DNA from: JAAELZ01 sp965237485
GTDB taxonomy: Bacteria; Pseudomonadota; Gammaproteobacteria; Arenicellales; Poriferihabitantaceae
Assembly: GCA_965237485.1 (NCBI GenBank)
Contig: CBDEFQ010000009.1
Location: 310,001 to 374,000, forward strand
Direction: 5' to 3'
DNA: 64,000 nucleotides
Made by a program: the position numbers and the translations under genes
The notes under the pieces: model-generated
Database searches by the model: none
Seen by the model: only the letters and a program-made list of their open reading frames with translations
What the model was told of the DNA's origin: nothing
In this document: in pieces, positions 17,416 through 27,663 of the stretch
Layout of the letters: every line of letters starts with the position of its first letter
Numbering within the stretch: the first letter of the stretch is position 1

Positions 17416-18282
17416 CTATGCCTGCCCTACTTGGGCCATCACCTCGGCAACAAAGTCGTCTTCTTTCTTTTCGATGCCTTCGCCCACTTCGAAACGCTGA
17501 ATTTGTAGCACGCTAGCGTTAGCTTCTTTAAGCAACCGTTCTACCGATTGATCAGGGTTTTTAACGAAAGGCTGGCCCAACAAGGTGTTTTCTTTCAAAA
17601 ACTTCTTCATACGCCCTTCAATCATCTTCTCAATAATGTTGTCAGGCTTGCCGCTTTCTTGGGCTTGAGCAATAAAGATTTCTTTTTCTTTTTCTAGCAG
17701 CTCTGCTGGCATATCTGCCTCTGAAATACAGGCTGGGTTGCTTGCCGCGGTATGCATCGCAATATCGCGCGCCAACTCGGCAGTGCCGCCCTCAAGTTTA
17801 ACGATAACGCCAATTTTAGCGCCATGCAAATAAGACCCTAATACGCCGCCGCCAGCTTGCACCGACTCAAAACGGCGCACAGAAATGTTCTCGCCAATTT
17901 TAGTAATCAGTGCTTGGCGCGCTGCTTCCACACCGCTAGCTGCTAGGGTGTCTAAATCAGCGGGTTGGCCAATCAGCACCTTATCGGCCACATCAGCTGC
18001 GAATGTTTTGAAACCCTCATCCTTAGCAACAAAGTCAGTCTCAGAATTGATTTCAACCATCGCGATAGCAGAACCATCTGCCGCTTCTGCTCGTACAATC
18101 ACGCCTTCAGCCGCTATACGACCTGCCTTTTTCGCGGCCGCATCCGCACCTTTCTTACGTAACTCTTCAATCGCCGCTTCAATGTCGCCGTCAACCTCAG
18201 ATAGAGCTTTTTTGCAATCCATCATGCCAACACCAGTGCGTTCGCGTAACTCTTTAATCAATGCTGTTGTTAATGCCGGCAT
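17416..18282 (-). CDS. tsf: Translation elongation factor Ts
   Basis: 288 residues. The N-terminal UBA-like start ALIKELRERTGVGMMDCKKA is the family signature; SETDFVAKDEGF and a coiled-coil region follow in the right order. It is the nucleotide exchange factor for EF-Tu. It lies 49 bp downstream of rpsB and is likely cotranscribed with it. Confidence 0.97.
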   Translation of the reverse strand: MPALTTALIKELRERTGVGMMDCKKALSEVDGDIEAAIEELRKKGADAAAKKAGRIAAEGVIVRAEAADGSAIAMVEINSETDFVAKDEGFKTFAADVADKVLIGQPADLDTLAASGVEAARQALITKIGENISVRRFESVQAGGGVLGSYLHGAKIGVIVKLEGGTAELARDIAMHTAASNPACISEADMPAELLEKEKEIFIAQAQESGKPDNIIEKMIEGRMKKFLKENTLLGQPFVKNPDQSVERLLKEANASVLQIQRFEVGEGIEKKEDDFVAEVMAQVGQA

Positions 18283-18331
18283 TTTGACTTCTCTTTATAT
18301 TAGGGATCTTAGGGTTTAACTTACTTAATAC

Positions 18332-19516
18332 TTAAGCCAGTTTCTTCGCTTGAGAAACCCACTCTTCGCGTTCGATACGGCCTTTAAAACTCAACTGTGT
18401 GTCGATTTCTTCAATTTCTTTGGCTTTCAAAGCGGCAATTTGCGCGAAAGTGGTAATGCCCATCGCTTGTAATTTACCCTCGATCACTGGGCCAATGTCA
18501 TTGATTTCCGTTAGATTATCTGTTGATGCAGGCGCATTCTCTTTTTTAGCTATTGCTACCTTTTTCTTAGCAACCTTCTTTTTGGCTACTTTCTTTTTAG
18601 CAACTTTCTTATTCGCCTCTTCGGAAGCTTCTTCTTTTGCTGGCGCAGCTTGCGCTTCCTGATCTGCAACTTCTTCTTTTGCGACTGGAGCTTCCTCTAC
18701 TGCTATAACCTCAGCAACAGCTTTAATCTTTGCCACTTTTTTGACGGTCTTAACTTTGGCCGTAGCTTCAACTTCTGCACCTGATTCTTCTTCTGCATCA
18801 TCCTTAGTCAATGCAGATGCCTGTGAAGTTAACGAGGCTAGGCGTGAGTCATTTATGGTATCCGCTGCCGCAGTCAAATACAGACGAATAGCACGAATCG
18901 CATCGTCATTACCCGGCACAACATAATCGATACCACGCGGGGAGCAGTTGCTATCCACGATAGAAACAACAGGAATACCTAACTTATTGGCTTCGTTAAC
19001 CGCAATATAGTCATACTCACGATCAATCACGAAAAGCGCGTCAGGCAAGGTGTTCATTTCTTTAATCCCAGATAAGCTGCGCTCTAATTTGGCCTGCTCA
19101 CGGGTGAACTGTAACGCTTCTTTCTTGCGTAGCTTGTTGATTTCTCCACTTTCAATCATGCTGTCCATTTCTTTGAGGCGCTTAACAGAATTCTTAATCG
19201 TCTTGAAATTAGTCAACATACCGCCTAACCAACGGAAATTAACATAAGGCATACTACAACGCTGTGCCTCAGTTTCAATAAGCTTACTGGCTTGGCGTTT
19301 GGTGCCTACGAACAAAATCTTGCCGCCGCCTGCAGCAATACTGCCTAAATAATTTAGAGCATCGTCAAGCATCGGCTTAGTTTGCTCTAAATCAATAATG
19401 TGTAATTTGTTGCGCTCACCAAAAATATATGGCTCCATACGCGGGCACCAATAGCGTGTTTGATGGCCAAAGTGGCAACCCGCCTCTAACAACTTACGAA
19501 TAGTAATATCTGACAT
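18332..19516 (-). CDS. rpsB: Ribosomal protein S2 with long C-terminal extension and helix-hairpin-helix domain
   Basis: 394 residues against about 240 for ordinary S2. Residues 1 to about 230 are a normal S2 core (ITIRKLLEAGCHFGHQTRYW, RWLGGMLTNFKTI, NCSPRGIDYVVPGNDDA). The extension has an acidic/Ala-Val-rich linker, then a Lys-rich tract made of repeated KKVA units (about residues 295-322). It ends in a compact helix-hairpin-helix-like domain (about 332-394; DIGPVIEGKLQAMGI, FAQIAAL, FKGRIEREEW). The latter resembles the domain fused to ribosomal L21 of many Alphaproteobacteria. There is no stop or frame change between the parts, so it is one protein. The role of the tail is unknown; rRNA or DNA binding is an inference. 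Confidence 0.93.
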   Translation of the reverse strand: MSDITIRKLLEAGCHFGHQTRYWCPRMEPYIFGERNKLHIIDLEQTKPMLDDALNYLGSIAAGGGKILFVGTKRQASKLIETEAQRCSMPYVNFRWLGGMLTNFKTIKNSVKRLKEMDSMIESGEINKLRKKEALQFTREQAKLERSLSGIKEMNTLPDALFVIDREYDYIAVNEANKLGIPVVSIVDSNCSPRGIDYVVPGNDDAIRAIRLYLTAAADTINDSRLASLTSQASALTKDDAEEESGAEVEATAKVKTVKKVAKIKAVAEVIAVEEAPVAKEEVADQEAQAAPAKEEASEEANKKVAKKKVAKKKVAKKKVAIAKKENAPASTDNLTEINDIGPVIEGKLQAMGITTFAQIAALKAKEIEEIDTQLSFKGRIEREEWVSQAKKLA

Positions 19517-19640
19517 GATAACTCTACATTTTTCTGGGTTATTTCCTCCACGAGGCAGCCGTACTAACTCATTGAATTATTTACAATGAGCACCCAAGTA
19601 AGGCACTGTCTCTCGTGTGTGTATTTAGGGTTCGAAAACC
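19517..19640 (-). promoter_or_regulatory. Leader region of rpsB-tsf (candidate S2-responsive leader)
   Basis: On the minus strand the untranslated region before rpsB contains a hairpin with arms CTCATTG and CAATGAG and a GTGGAGGAAATAAC stretch bearing the ribosome site. Autogenous control of rpsB-tsf by S2 through a structured leader is known in gammaproteobacteria. Whether this leader has that fold was not tested here. Promoters for rpsB and for divergent map must lie in 19600-19746. Confidence 0.35.
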
Positions 19641-19746
19641 CCAGTAATTTCGAGCGCGCGATTCTACCCCAAGCCATTGCTTAACGAAAGGGATTCTGCG
19701 AGCATAAGCCCTGTTTTTTGAAGATTTCTTAAACTGTACGCCGATT

Positions 19747-20493
19747 ATGATCAAAACCGCCGAAGAAATAGAGAAAATGCGTGTTGCAGGGCGCCTCGCT
19801 GCCGAAGTTTTAGATTTTATTGAGCCACATATCATCGCTGGCATAAGCACAGATGAGCTAGATCAGCTTTGCCGCAATTACATTGTCAACGAACAGCAGG
19901 CCATACCCGCGCCGCTAAATTACCACGGCTTTCCCAAATCAATTTGTACCTCTGTAAACCACGTTATTTGCCACGGCATCCCGGCGGACAAAAAGCTCAA
20001 GAAAGGCGATATCATTAATGTTGATATAACCGTGATTAAGGACGGCTATCACGGTGACACTAGCCGCATGTTTTTTGTTGGTAAGCCTTCGATAATGGCC
20101 AAGCACCTTACCGAAACAGCCTATGAGTGCATGATGATAGGAATTGATTTAGCGCAACCCGGTGTGACTTTAGGGGACATCGGCCATGCCATTCAACAGC
20201 ATGCTGAGGGACGTAATTATTCGGTGGTGAGAGAATATTGTGGCCATGGCATTGGTGCGAAATTTCATGAACCACCACAAGTTTTACACTATGGCAAACC
20301 TGGAACAGGAATACGCGTAGAAGAAGGCATGACCTTCACCATCGAGCCGATGATCAACGTGGGTAAAAAAGATACTAAATTATTGAAAGATGGCTGGACA
20401 GTGGTTACGCAAGACCGCTCATTATCAGCGCAATGGGAACACACCATTTTGATCACTGCAACTGGCAGCGAGATTCTCACCAAGACTAGTTAA
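19747..20493 (+). CDS. map: Methionine aminopeptidase, type I
   Basis: 248 residues of the pita-bread fold. The five metal ligands are visible: D in INVDITVIKDG, D in YHGDTSRMF, H in EYCGHGIG, E in FTIEPMIN and E in QWEHTILIT. It removes the initiator Met from nascent proteins. It is divergent from rpsB and 8 bp upstream of glnD, the same neighbourhood as in enterobacteria. Confidence 0.97.
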   Translation: MIKTAEEIEKMRVAGRLAAEVLDFIEPHIIAGISTDELDQLCRNYIVNEQQAIPAPLNYHGFPKSICTSVNHVICHGIPADKKLKKGDIINVDITVIKDGYHGDTSRMFFVGKPSIMAKHLTETAYECMMIGIDLAQPGVTLGDIGHAIQQHAEGRNYSVVREYCGHGIGAKFHEPPQVLHYGKPGTGIRVEEGMTFTIEPMINVGKKDTKLLKDGWTVVTQDRSLSAQWEHTILITATGSEILTKTS

Positions 20494-20501
20494 AATCTGT
20501 T

Positions 20502-23153
20502 GTGACTTTTGTCGACCCTCTTATCCCGCCGTTAGATCCGACAGCAGGTCTAGGCACCTTCGAGAAATGTAAAACAGCACTGCAATCAGGCAGAAACAAA
20601 CTGATTTCGATGCATGAGCAAAAGCATGATATTGAAGAAGTCGTTAAAGCCACCTCTGATCTAATCGACAGCGTATTGCTACAGCTCTGGGAACACCACT
20701 TTGCCTCACACTCCCCCAAAACCCTTACATTGCTTGCAGTCGGCGGATACGGGCGAGGCGAATTAAACCTTAACTCTGATATCGATTTACTGATTCTAAG
20801 TAAAAATGAGTTAGACCAAACCACCGAAGCAGAGATTCGCACTTTTATTCAGATCCTCTGGGATTTAAATATGGAAGTTGGGCACAGCGTACGTAGTTTG
20901 GATCAATGCATTACGGTAGCCACCGCTGACGTCACTATCATGACTAATCTATTGGAGGCTAGGTCGTTGTTAACAGATATGCACTTAAACCAGCACTTGC
21001 AAAAAGCTATACGCAAACAATCAATCTGGCCTAACCAAACCTTCTTCAAGGCCAAAGTGGAGGAACAAGCAGCACGCCATGAAGCTCTGGATGACACCGC
21101 TTATAAGCTAGAGCCTAATATCAAGTCCAGCCCCGGCGGTTTACGTGACTTACAAACTATCAGCTGGATGGCAAACCGAATATTCGGTGTGCTCAGCTTG
21201 GAAGATGCTTCAGCGACAAGCTTTGTAGAGCAAGGGGAGAAGGAATCTTTGATTCGTAACCGTAATTTGCTGTGGCGTATTCGCAACTGCTTACATGTTG
21301 CGAGCAAGCGTAGCGAAAACCGAATTTTATTTAATTATCAACCCGAAATTGCCAGCTATTTTGGTTTAACAGATAGCGATGATCAATTGGCTATTGAGCA
21401 GTTGATGCAACAATATTATCGAGCGGCTAAAGAAATCAGACGTTTGAATGAATTTATTCTGCAGCAAATCGAACACAGCTTCATTACTGAACCTGAACAA
21501 ATTCTGCCCTGCTCAGACGAGCGGTTTTACATCGTTAACAATCATCTAACCCACAAAAAAGCGGATATTTTTAAGCAAGATCCGAGCGCTATTTTGGGTA
21601 TTTTTGTGGTGTATCAACGCGATGCTAATATCAAAAATTTTAGCACCTCAACTGTACGTGCTATTCGAGCGCATTTACATCTGATCGATGAAGCCTTTCG
21701 TAACGATGCGAAAAATCTACACACGTTTTTGTCGATTTTTACCTATGACCTTGCACTTACTCGAACCATTAGAAAGCTAGATACTTACGGAGTTTTGGGG
21801 CGCTTTTTACCCGTTTATGGACGTATTGCGGGGCAAATGCAACATGATTTATTCCATGCTTATACGGTAGACGCGCACAGTCTATTTGTAGTGAGAAACT
21901 TACGCCGCTTTGCACAAACGCAGTTTGATCATGAATTCCCCGAACTCAGCGACATCATGTGCAAAACTCGTCAACGTCATCGGGTTTATTTGGCAGGTTT
22001 ATTTCACGACATCGCAAAAGGCCGTGGCGGCAATCATGATACAGAAGGTGCGATAGAGGCGCGTAAATATTGCACTCTATTGCGCATGCCACCTGATGAT
22101 GTAGAGCTTGTGGCTTGGCTAGTGCAAAACCATCTACAGATGTCGAAGGTATCGCAACGCGAAGACCTATCTGACACTGAAGTGATTGATAAATTCGCAG
22201 CACTGGTTGGGAATCAAAATTACTTGGACAATTTATATTTACTCACCGTGGCAGATATTCGAGCTACCAGCCCTGCCACATGGACTGCTTGGAAAGGTCA
22301 CTTACTTAGTCAGTTGTACAATAAGACCACACGCGCATTCGGTAATGCCGAACAAGAACGCGAAGTCGACGATCGGGCCAAAAGTAAACGGCGCAAGAAC
22401 GACACTGCACAATTACTAAAGAATTCAGTAAACGTCCGAACACTTAACCAATATTGGGCGATGTTAGACGAAGAGTATGTCCTTTCACATCGGCCGGCCA
22501 CTATGGCTTGGCATGCGCAAAAAATATGCTCAGCTTCAGCACTGGACATGCCAGTGGTCGATACGCGTTACTTGACAGAATATGAGGCCCAGCAGTATCT
22601 GATTTATACAGCAGACTCTCCGTATGTTTTACCCGCAGTCACGCGCGCATTCGACGAACTGGGGCAGAGCATTTTGCAAGCGCGGATTCATACCGCAAAC
22701 CCAGGTTTTACCATCTTACTTTTTACCGTAACCAATATGGCGGCCGAACAAGCACCTGAAGATGCTGAGTTAAAACAAAATGCGGATGCGGTTCGTGACG
22801 CATTAATCGAGACTCGTTCACAACCCAGCGCCAAAAAGCGCTTGCTGCCAAGAGTATTAAAGGAATTCGATTTCAAACCTGAAATAAACGTCTCCCAAGT
22901 GTCTGAACAAGGCAATATCAGCCTCACTATAGTTGCGCTGGACGAACCAGGTTTAATCAACAAAATTTCTAAAGTATTTGCCCAATGCCAGGTTAGATTA
23001 ATCAGTGCCAGTATTACTACAGTGGGCGAAAAAGCCGAGGATATCTTTACAGTAGGTCACCCTTCTAAGGCCAAGCCACTGACAGACGATCACGCCGCGC
23101 AGTTAAATGCTGCTTTGACCACTCTACTAAGTAATCGCGCGGCTTCACCGTGA
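20502..23153 (+). CDS. glnD: Bifunctional PII uridylyltransferase / uridylyl-removing enzyme
   Basis: 883 residues, normal GlnD size. The nucleotidyltransferase domain has GGYGRGELNLNSDIDLLIL (G-[GS] and D-x-D motif). The central HD hydrolase domain has LFHDIAKGRGGNHD. Two C-terminal ACT domains sense glutamine; the last begins around SLTIVALDEPGLINKIS. It uridylylates or deuridylylates PII proteins according to nitrogen status. I use the GTG at 20502, 8 bp after map; no better ATG exists in this frame nearby. The stop overlaps the next start (TGATG). Confidence 0.96.
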   Translation: MTFVDPLIPPLDPTAGLGTFEKCKTALQSGRNKLISMHEQKHDIEEVVKATSDLIDSVLLQLWEHHFASHSPKTLTLLAVGGYGRGELNLNSDIDLLILSKNELDQTTEAEIRTFIQILWDLNMEVGHSVRSLDQCITVATADVTIMTNLLEARSLLTDMHLNQHLQKAIRKQSIWPNQTFFKAKVEEQAARHEALDDTAYKLEPNIKSSPGGLRDLQTISWMANRIFGVLSLEDASATSFVEQGEKESLIRNRNLLWRIRNCLHVASKRSENRILFNYQPEIASYFGLTDSDDQLAIEQLMQQYYRAAKEIRRLNEFILQQIEHSFITEPEQILPCSDERFYIVNNHLTHKKADIFKQDPSAILGIFVVYQRDANIKNFSTSTVRAIRAHLHLIDEAFRNDAKNLHTFLSIFTYDLALTRTIRKLDTYGVLGRFLPVYGRIAGQMQHDLFHAYTVDAHSLFVVRNLRRFAQTQFDHEFPELSDIMCKTRQRHRVYLAGLFHDIAKGRGGNHDTEGAIEARKYCTLLRMPPDDVELVAWLVQNHLQMSKVSQREDLSDTEVIDKFAALVGNQNYLDNLYLLTVADIRATSPATWTAWKGHLLSQLYNKTTRAFGNAEQEREVDDRAKSKRRKNDTAQLLKNSVNVRTLNQYWAMLDEEYVLSHRPATMAWHAQKICSASALDMPVVDTRYLTEYEAQQYLIYTADSPYVLPAVTRAFDELGQSILQARIHTANPGFTILLFTVTNMAAEQAPEDAELKQNADAVRDALIETRSQPSAKKRLLPRVLKEFDFKPEINVSQVSEQGNISLTIVALDEPGLINKISKVFAQCQVRLISASITTVGEKAEDIFTVGHPSKAKPLTDDHAAQLNAALTTLLSNRAASP

Positions 23154-24145
23154 TGCAAAAGCGTTCGGAGCTAATTGATCAATTTCTCGCAGACACGCCA
23201 TGGGCTAAAGCTGTTAGGCGGCCGCTCGACCAAGATGCTTCGTTTCGCCAATATATAAGATTAATTCTGGACGACCAGTCGGCGATGTTAATGGACGCGT
23301 CGCCTCCAGAAAAGTCGGTTAGCGAGTTCGCTGCGCTTGCCAAACATATAAATGCAATAGGTGTAAAAGCACCCAATATTTTCAAATCAGACAATGAAAA
23401 CGGCTTGCTGTTGTTGGAAGACTTGGGCGACACCACCTTCACTCAAGCCTTAACGCAGGGGTATAACGAAGTGGATTTATATGCACTTGCGATTGACTGC
23501 TTGATCAAATTGCATAGCTCAGATCGCTCCACTACGGTACATATTGGTCGTTATAATCAAGATGCACTCAATGCAGAAGCGGGTTTATTAATCGATTGGT
23601 TTTATCCATTCGTTAAGGGAGAGAAAGCCTCTACAGAAATCTCACTTTCTTTCTTTACTGCGTGGGAGCACGTTTTTAGCATGTTAGCACCAACCGCAAA
23701 TACTTTAGTGTTACGTGATTACCATATTGATAATTTAATGGTGATAAAAACTAAAAACAGCCTAAGTTGTGCGGTGCTAGATTTTCAAGACGCCTTGATC
23801 GGCCACCCAGCTTATGATTTGGTTTCTTTGCTGCAAGACGCGCGTCGCGATATTTCTGCAGACCTCACGTCGAAAATGCTAGATAGATATTTTGCTGATT
23901 TACCACAGCACTCGAACCCCAGCTTTATGGCTTGGTATACAGCCTTAGGTACACAACGCCATTGCAAGGTGCTCGGCATCTTTGTACGATTATGCCAGCG
24001 CGATCAAAAAAAACATTACTTAGCGCACCTACCTAGGGTTATAGGCTTATTGCAACGCTGCTTGAGCGACCCCATTTTAAAACCTGTCGCATTGTGGTTT
24101 GATCAGCATCTTGATTTAAACCGCGCAATCAAAAACACAGACTAA
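23153..24145 (+). CDS. AmgK-like sugar kinase (aminoglycoside phosphotransferase fold)
   Basis: 330 residues of APH fold. LLLLEDLGDTTF is the hinge region, LRDYHIDNLMVI the catalytic loop with its Asp, and VLDFQDALIGHPAYDLVSLL the metal-binding DFQ block. This pattern is that of the AmgK family, anomeric MurNAc/GlcNAc kinases of the cell-wall recycling bypass. The usual partner nucleotidyltransferase murU does not follow; pepN begins 5 bp later. I therefore leave the symbol empty. The ATG at 23153 overlaps the glnD stop; a GTG one codon earlier is possible. Confidence 0.75.
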   Translation: MQKRSELIDQFLADTPWAKAVRRPLDQDASFRQYIRLILDDQSAMLMDASPPEKSVSEFAALAKHINAIGVKAPNIFKSDNENGLLLLEDLGDTTFTQALTQGYNEVDLYALAIDCLIKLHSSDRSTTVHIGRYNQDALNAEAGLLIDWFYPFVKGEKASTEISLSFFTAWEHVFSMLAPTANTLVLRDYHIDNLMVIKTKNSLSCAVLDFQDALIGHPAYDLVSLLQDARRDISADLTSKMLDRYFADLPQHSNPSFMAWYTALGTQRHCKVLGIFVRLCQRDQKKHYLAHLPRVIGLLQRCLSDPILKPVALWFDQHLDLNRAIKNTD

Positions 24146-24150
24146 ACACC

Positions 24151-26793
24151 ATGCTAGCAAAAAACGCGGCTACCCAAGCCATTTACCTTAAAGACTATAC
24201 CCCACCCGCTTTTTTGATTAGCCACTGCGATCTAACATTTGATTTAACGGCGAATAACACCAAAGTAAAAGCAAGCTATAGAATAAAAGCAAACCTAGAA
24301 AACCGTGCCAACACCTTGATAATGGACGGCGAAAACCTAAGGTTGCTGAATATCGCAATCAACGACAAAGCCCTGACCGAAAGCCAATATAAGGTGGATG
24401 GCGATGAACTGCACGTGTTTGATGTGCCCGAAAAATTTGAGTTAACCGTTGAAAACACCAACAACCCCGCAGCGAACACTGCCTTAAGCGGCTTATATCA
24501 ATCAGGTGATATGTTATGCACTCAATGCGAAGCGCAAGGTTTTAGGCGTATTACTTATTCACTGGACAGGCCAGATGTCCTCAGCACTTATAAAGTAACC
24601 TTACGCGCCTCTCACAAGGATTACCCCTTGCTGTTATCCAACGGTAATTTAATAGATTCAGGCAAAAATGAGGACCAGCATTGGGCGTGCTGGCACGACC
24701 CTCACCCTAAGCCAACATATTTATTTGCTCTGGTTGCTGGCGACTTAAGCCGCGTTAGCGATCAGTTTGTCACTAAAAGTGGACGCACGGTGGATTTGCA
24801 CATTTTAACCAGACCAGAAGACCAAGATAAAACCCACCACGCAATGCAATCACTCAAGCGATCAATGAGCTGGGACGAACAAGTATACGGCCTAGAATAT
24901 GACTTAGACGTTTTTCATATTGTTGCGGTGAGTGATTTCAATATGGGTGCAATGGAAAACAAGAGCCTTAATATTTTTAACACTCGCTATGTTTTAGCTA
25001 ACCCGCAAATTGCCACCGACGGCGATTACCACAACATCGAAGGTGTGATTGGCCACGAATACTTTCATAATTGGTCGGGCAACCGCGTCACCTGTCGTGA
25101 CTGGTTTCAATTAAGCCTAAAAGAAGGTTTTACTGTTTTACGCGACCAAACCTTTAGCGCCGATATGGGTAGCGAAGGCGTGCAGCGCATCAATGATGTT
25201 ATTCGTTTACGTACAGCGCAATTTACGGAGGATGCTGGCCCCACTGCGCATTCTGTTAGGCCTGAAAGCTATGAAGAAATTAACAATTTTTATACTGCCA
25301 CGGTATATGAAAAAGGTGCTGAAGTGGTCGGCATGTTACGCACCTTATTAGGCACTGAAGACTTTAGAAAAGGCACCGATTTATATTTTAAGCGCTTCGA
25401 CGGTCAAGCCGTAACAACAGACGATTTTATTGCCTGTATGGAGGAAACCAGCAACCGTGATTTTAGCCAATTTAAACGCTGGTACAGCCAAGCTGGCACA
25501 CCTGTTTTAGAAGTAACGACAAGTTACGACCCTAAAACAGAAACGTTCACACTTAACTTTAAACAAACAGTCCCCGACACACCGGGGCAAACTAATAAGC
25601 AGCCCACTTTGATTCCAGTACGCTGTGCTTTGCTAGGCGAGATTGGTCAACGTACTAACTTTGATCTCGATGGCAAAGTCAGAGATGAAGCCGTGCTAGA
25701 AATCGGCCAAGGCGAACAAACCTTTGTACTGAACAAGGTAACTGAATGCCCTACTCCGAGCTTGCTGCGCGGTTTCAGTGCTCCAGTCAAACTTGAGATT
25801 GAGCAAAGCAACGACACACTCAGCTTTTTGATGGCACATGACGACGACCCTTTTAACCGATGGGAAGCATCACAATCTGCGGCATTAGATGAAATCGAGC
25901 AGTGCATGGCCAGTGATTCTCCCAGTGATTTAATTGGCAATTACAAACTAAACGCACACTACGCCAAAGCCATCGAGAACATTCTCGATGACCAAACTAC
26001 AGACCCCGCATTACTAGCGCAATTATTGAGCCTACCCAGCGAATCAATCATTAGCCAAGGCCAATCAGTTATCGATCCTGATCTGGTTCACGTTGCGCGC
26101 GAGCAGGTTATCAGCCTAATCGCAGAACAATTCAACAATAAGTTGATGGCACGATACCGACAAAGCTTCGACGTGAATAATGGCAACTGGAATACGCGGC
26201 AAGTAGCGCACCGTTCACTCAGAGACACCTGCTTAAGCATCCTGTCTCGTTTAAATACACCACAAAGCCAAACGCTAGCGTTCACACAATACGAGAACGC
26301 CCAGTGCATGACAGACACCATTGCGGCTATGAGTAATATTATTAGCTCAAGCCACGCAGAACGCCAAAGCGTGGTGATCGATTTTCATAGCAAATGGCAG
26401 AAAGAAGATTTGCTCATCTACAAATGGCTGTCCTTACAAGCCACACAGCAAAACCAGCATTCGCTAGAAACAGTAAAAATCTTAACCGACCACGTGGACT
26501 TTGATCGAACCAACCCTAACAAAGTGTTTTCGTTAATCGGTGGATTCTTACACAGTAATCCAACAGGTTTTCATCAATTATCTGGTGAGGGTTACGCCTT
26601 CGCATCCGAGTGGGTGCTTATCTTAGATGCCTTAAACCCCCAAGTGGCATCACGCATGGTGCAGTGTTTTAACCAGTGGAAACGCTATGATAACGACCGC
26701 CAAGCGATGATGAAACAAGAGATGGTTAAGATTTCCAAGCATGAAGGCTTATCACCGGATGTCAGTGAAATTATCAACAAAGCACTGGGCTAA
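24151..26793 (+). CDS. pepN: Aminopeptidase N (M1 family)
   Basis: 880 residues, typical of proteobacterial PepN. The exopeptidase motif is GAMEN in NFNMGAMENKSLNIF. The zinc site is HEYFHNWSGNRVTCRDW (H-E-x-x-H) with the third ligand E in LSLKEGFTV. There is no signal peptide, so it is cytoplasmic. It degrades peptides from their N-termini. Its start lies 5 bp after the kinase gene. Confidence 0.95.
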   Translation: MLAKNAATQAIYLKDYTPPAFLISHCDLTFDLTANNTKVKASYRIKANLENRANTLIMDGENLRLLNIAINDKALTESQYKVDGDELHVFDVPEKFELTVENTNNPAANTALSGLYQSGDMLCTQCEAQGFRRITYSLDRPDVLSTYKVTLRASHKDYPLLLSNGNLIDSGKNEDQHWACWHDPHPKPTYLFALVAGDLSRVSDQFVTKSGRTVDLHILTRPEDQDKTHHAMQSLKRSMSWDEQVYGLEYDLDVFHIVAVSDFNMGAMENKSLNIFNTRYVLANPQIATDGDYHNIEGVIGHEYFHNWSGNRVTCRDWFQLSLKEGFTVLRDQTFSADMGSEGVQRINDVIRLRTAQFTEDAGPTAHSVRPESYEEINNFYTATVYEKGAEVVGMLRTLLGTEDFRKGTDLYFKRFDGQAVTTDDFIACMEETSNRDFSQFKRWYSQAGTPVLEVTTSYDPKTETFTLNFKQTVPDTPGQTNKQPTLIPVRCALLGEIGQRTNFDLDGKVRDEAVLEIGQGEQTFVLNKVTECPTPSLLRGFSAPVKLEIEQSNDTLSFLMAHDDDPFNRWEASQSAALDEIEQCMASDSPSDLIGNYKLNAHYAKAIENILDDQTTDPALLAQLLSLPSESIISQGQSVIDPDLVHVAREQVISLIAEQFNNKLMARYRQSFDVNNGNWNTRQVAHRSLRDTCLSILSRLNTPQSQTLAFTQYENAQCMTDTIAAMSNIISSSHAERQSVVIDFHSKWQKEDLLIYKWLSLQATQQNQHSLETVKILTDHVDFDRTNPNKVFSLIGGFLHSNPTGFHQLSGEGYAFASEWVLILDALNPQVASRMVQCFNQWKRYDNDRQAMMKQEMVKISKHEGLSPDVSEIINKALG

Positions 26794-26803
26794 TACTGAG
26801 CTA

Positions 26804-27532
26804 ATGAACAAAGATGTAGATCTAAGCAATATAAAAGCTTTGGTGTTTGATAAAGATGGCACCTTAATCAACTTAGTGCTAACTTGGCTACAACCGATGC
26901 GTGAATGCGCTCAATTGGTAGCAAATGCGGTGGGGCAGCCCGATATTGCCGAACAATTACTGATTGATGGTGGCTATCGACCTGCTACCAATGATTGGAC
27001 CAACGATGCCATTCTCGCTTATGGCGATGAAAAAAACTTATTAGAACTATGGTCGAAGCGAGCGGGAAAGGAAGCCGTTGATTCAGTCAAACACCAATTT
27101 GCTGCAATCACCGATAAAGCCGTTACTAACTCCGCGCCTATGGTCGATAATTTTCAAACCATAATCAAAACCCTCAGCGAACATTTTGTTTTAGGTGTTG
27201 CCTCCATGGATTCAGAACAAAATATTGACGCAACGTTAAGCAGTCTTGAAGTTGACCAGTATTTTAGTTACACCTGCGGAGCCGATAGCGGTTTTGGCGT
27301 TAAACCTAGCGGCGGCATGACCACCGCATTTTGTAATGCGATGGGTATTCCCCCTTCACAAGTCGCGGTAGTTGGGGATAGTATGCATGACATGCATATG
27401 GGACATAACGCTGGGGCGATCTCGATTGGCGTTACGTCTGGCGGGCATGATCGCGCTGAGCTTGAAGAAACAGCGGAGGTTGTGCTTGGAGATATTTCAG
27501 AATTGCCTGAGTTATTTAAATTAAAAGGCTAG
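26804..27532 (+). CDS. HAD-superfamily hydrolase (phosphoglycolate phosphatase-like)
   Basis: 242 residues. HAD motif I is VFDKDGTLINL (nucleophile and acid Asp), and motif IV is VGDSMHDMHMGHNAGA. A helical cap lies between them, as in the Gph group. The substrate cannot be told. I choose the ATG at 26804 (MNKDVDLSN) because the frame upstream of it lies inside pepN. It ends the glnD-kinase-pepN-HAD series and borders the integron. Confidence 0.8.
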   Translation: MNKDVDLSNIKALVFDKDGTLINLVLTWLQPMRECAQLVANAVGQPDIAEQLLIDGGYRPATNDWTNDAILAYGDEKNLLELWSKRAGKEAVDSVKHQFAAITDKAVTNSAPMVDNFQTIIKTLSEHFVLGVASMDSEQNIDATLSSLEVDQYFSYTCGADSGFGVKPSGGMTTAFCNAMGIPPSQVAVVGDSMHDMHMGHNAGAISIGVTSGGHDRAELEETAEVVLGDISELPELFKLKG

Positions 27533-27663
27533 CTTTTCCCAATCGATACGCGTCAGTTACGTATGATGTTTCCCGAATTTACGGAAACCCGGTTATATTC
27601 ACCCATCCTAAAATTGCATTGGGGTGTTTAGTTGAGTTTGAAAAAGTGCAAAGCTACCTTAGA

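Noticed and set aside
18540..18620. Lys-rich KKVA repeats in rpsB suspected as a frameshift artefact
   Set aside because: The frame continues cleanly into a folded C-terminal domain, so the linker is genuine coding sequence.
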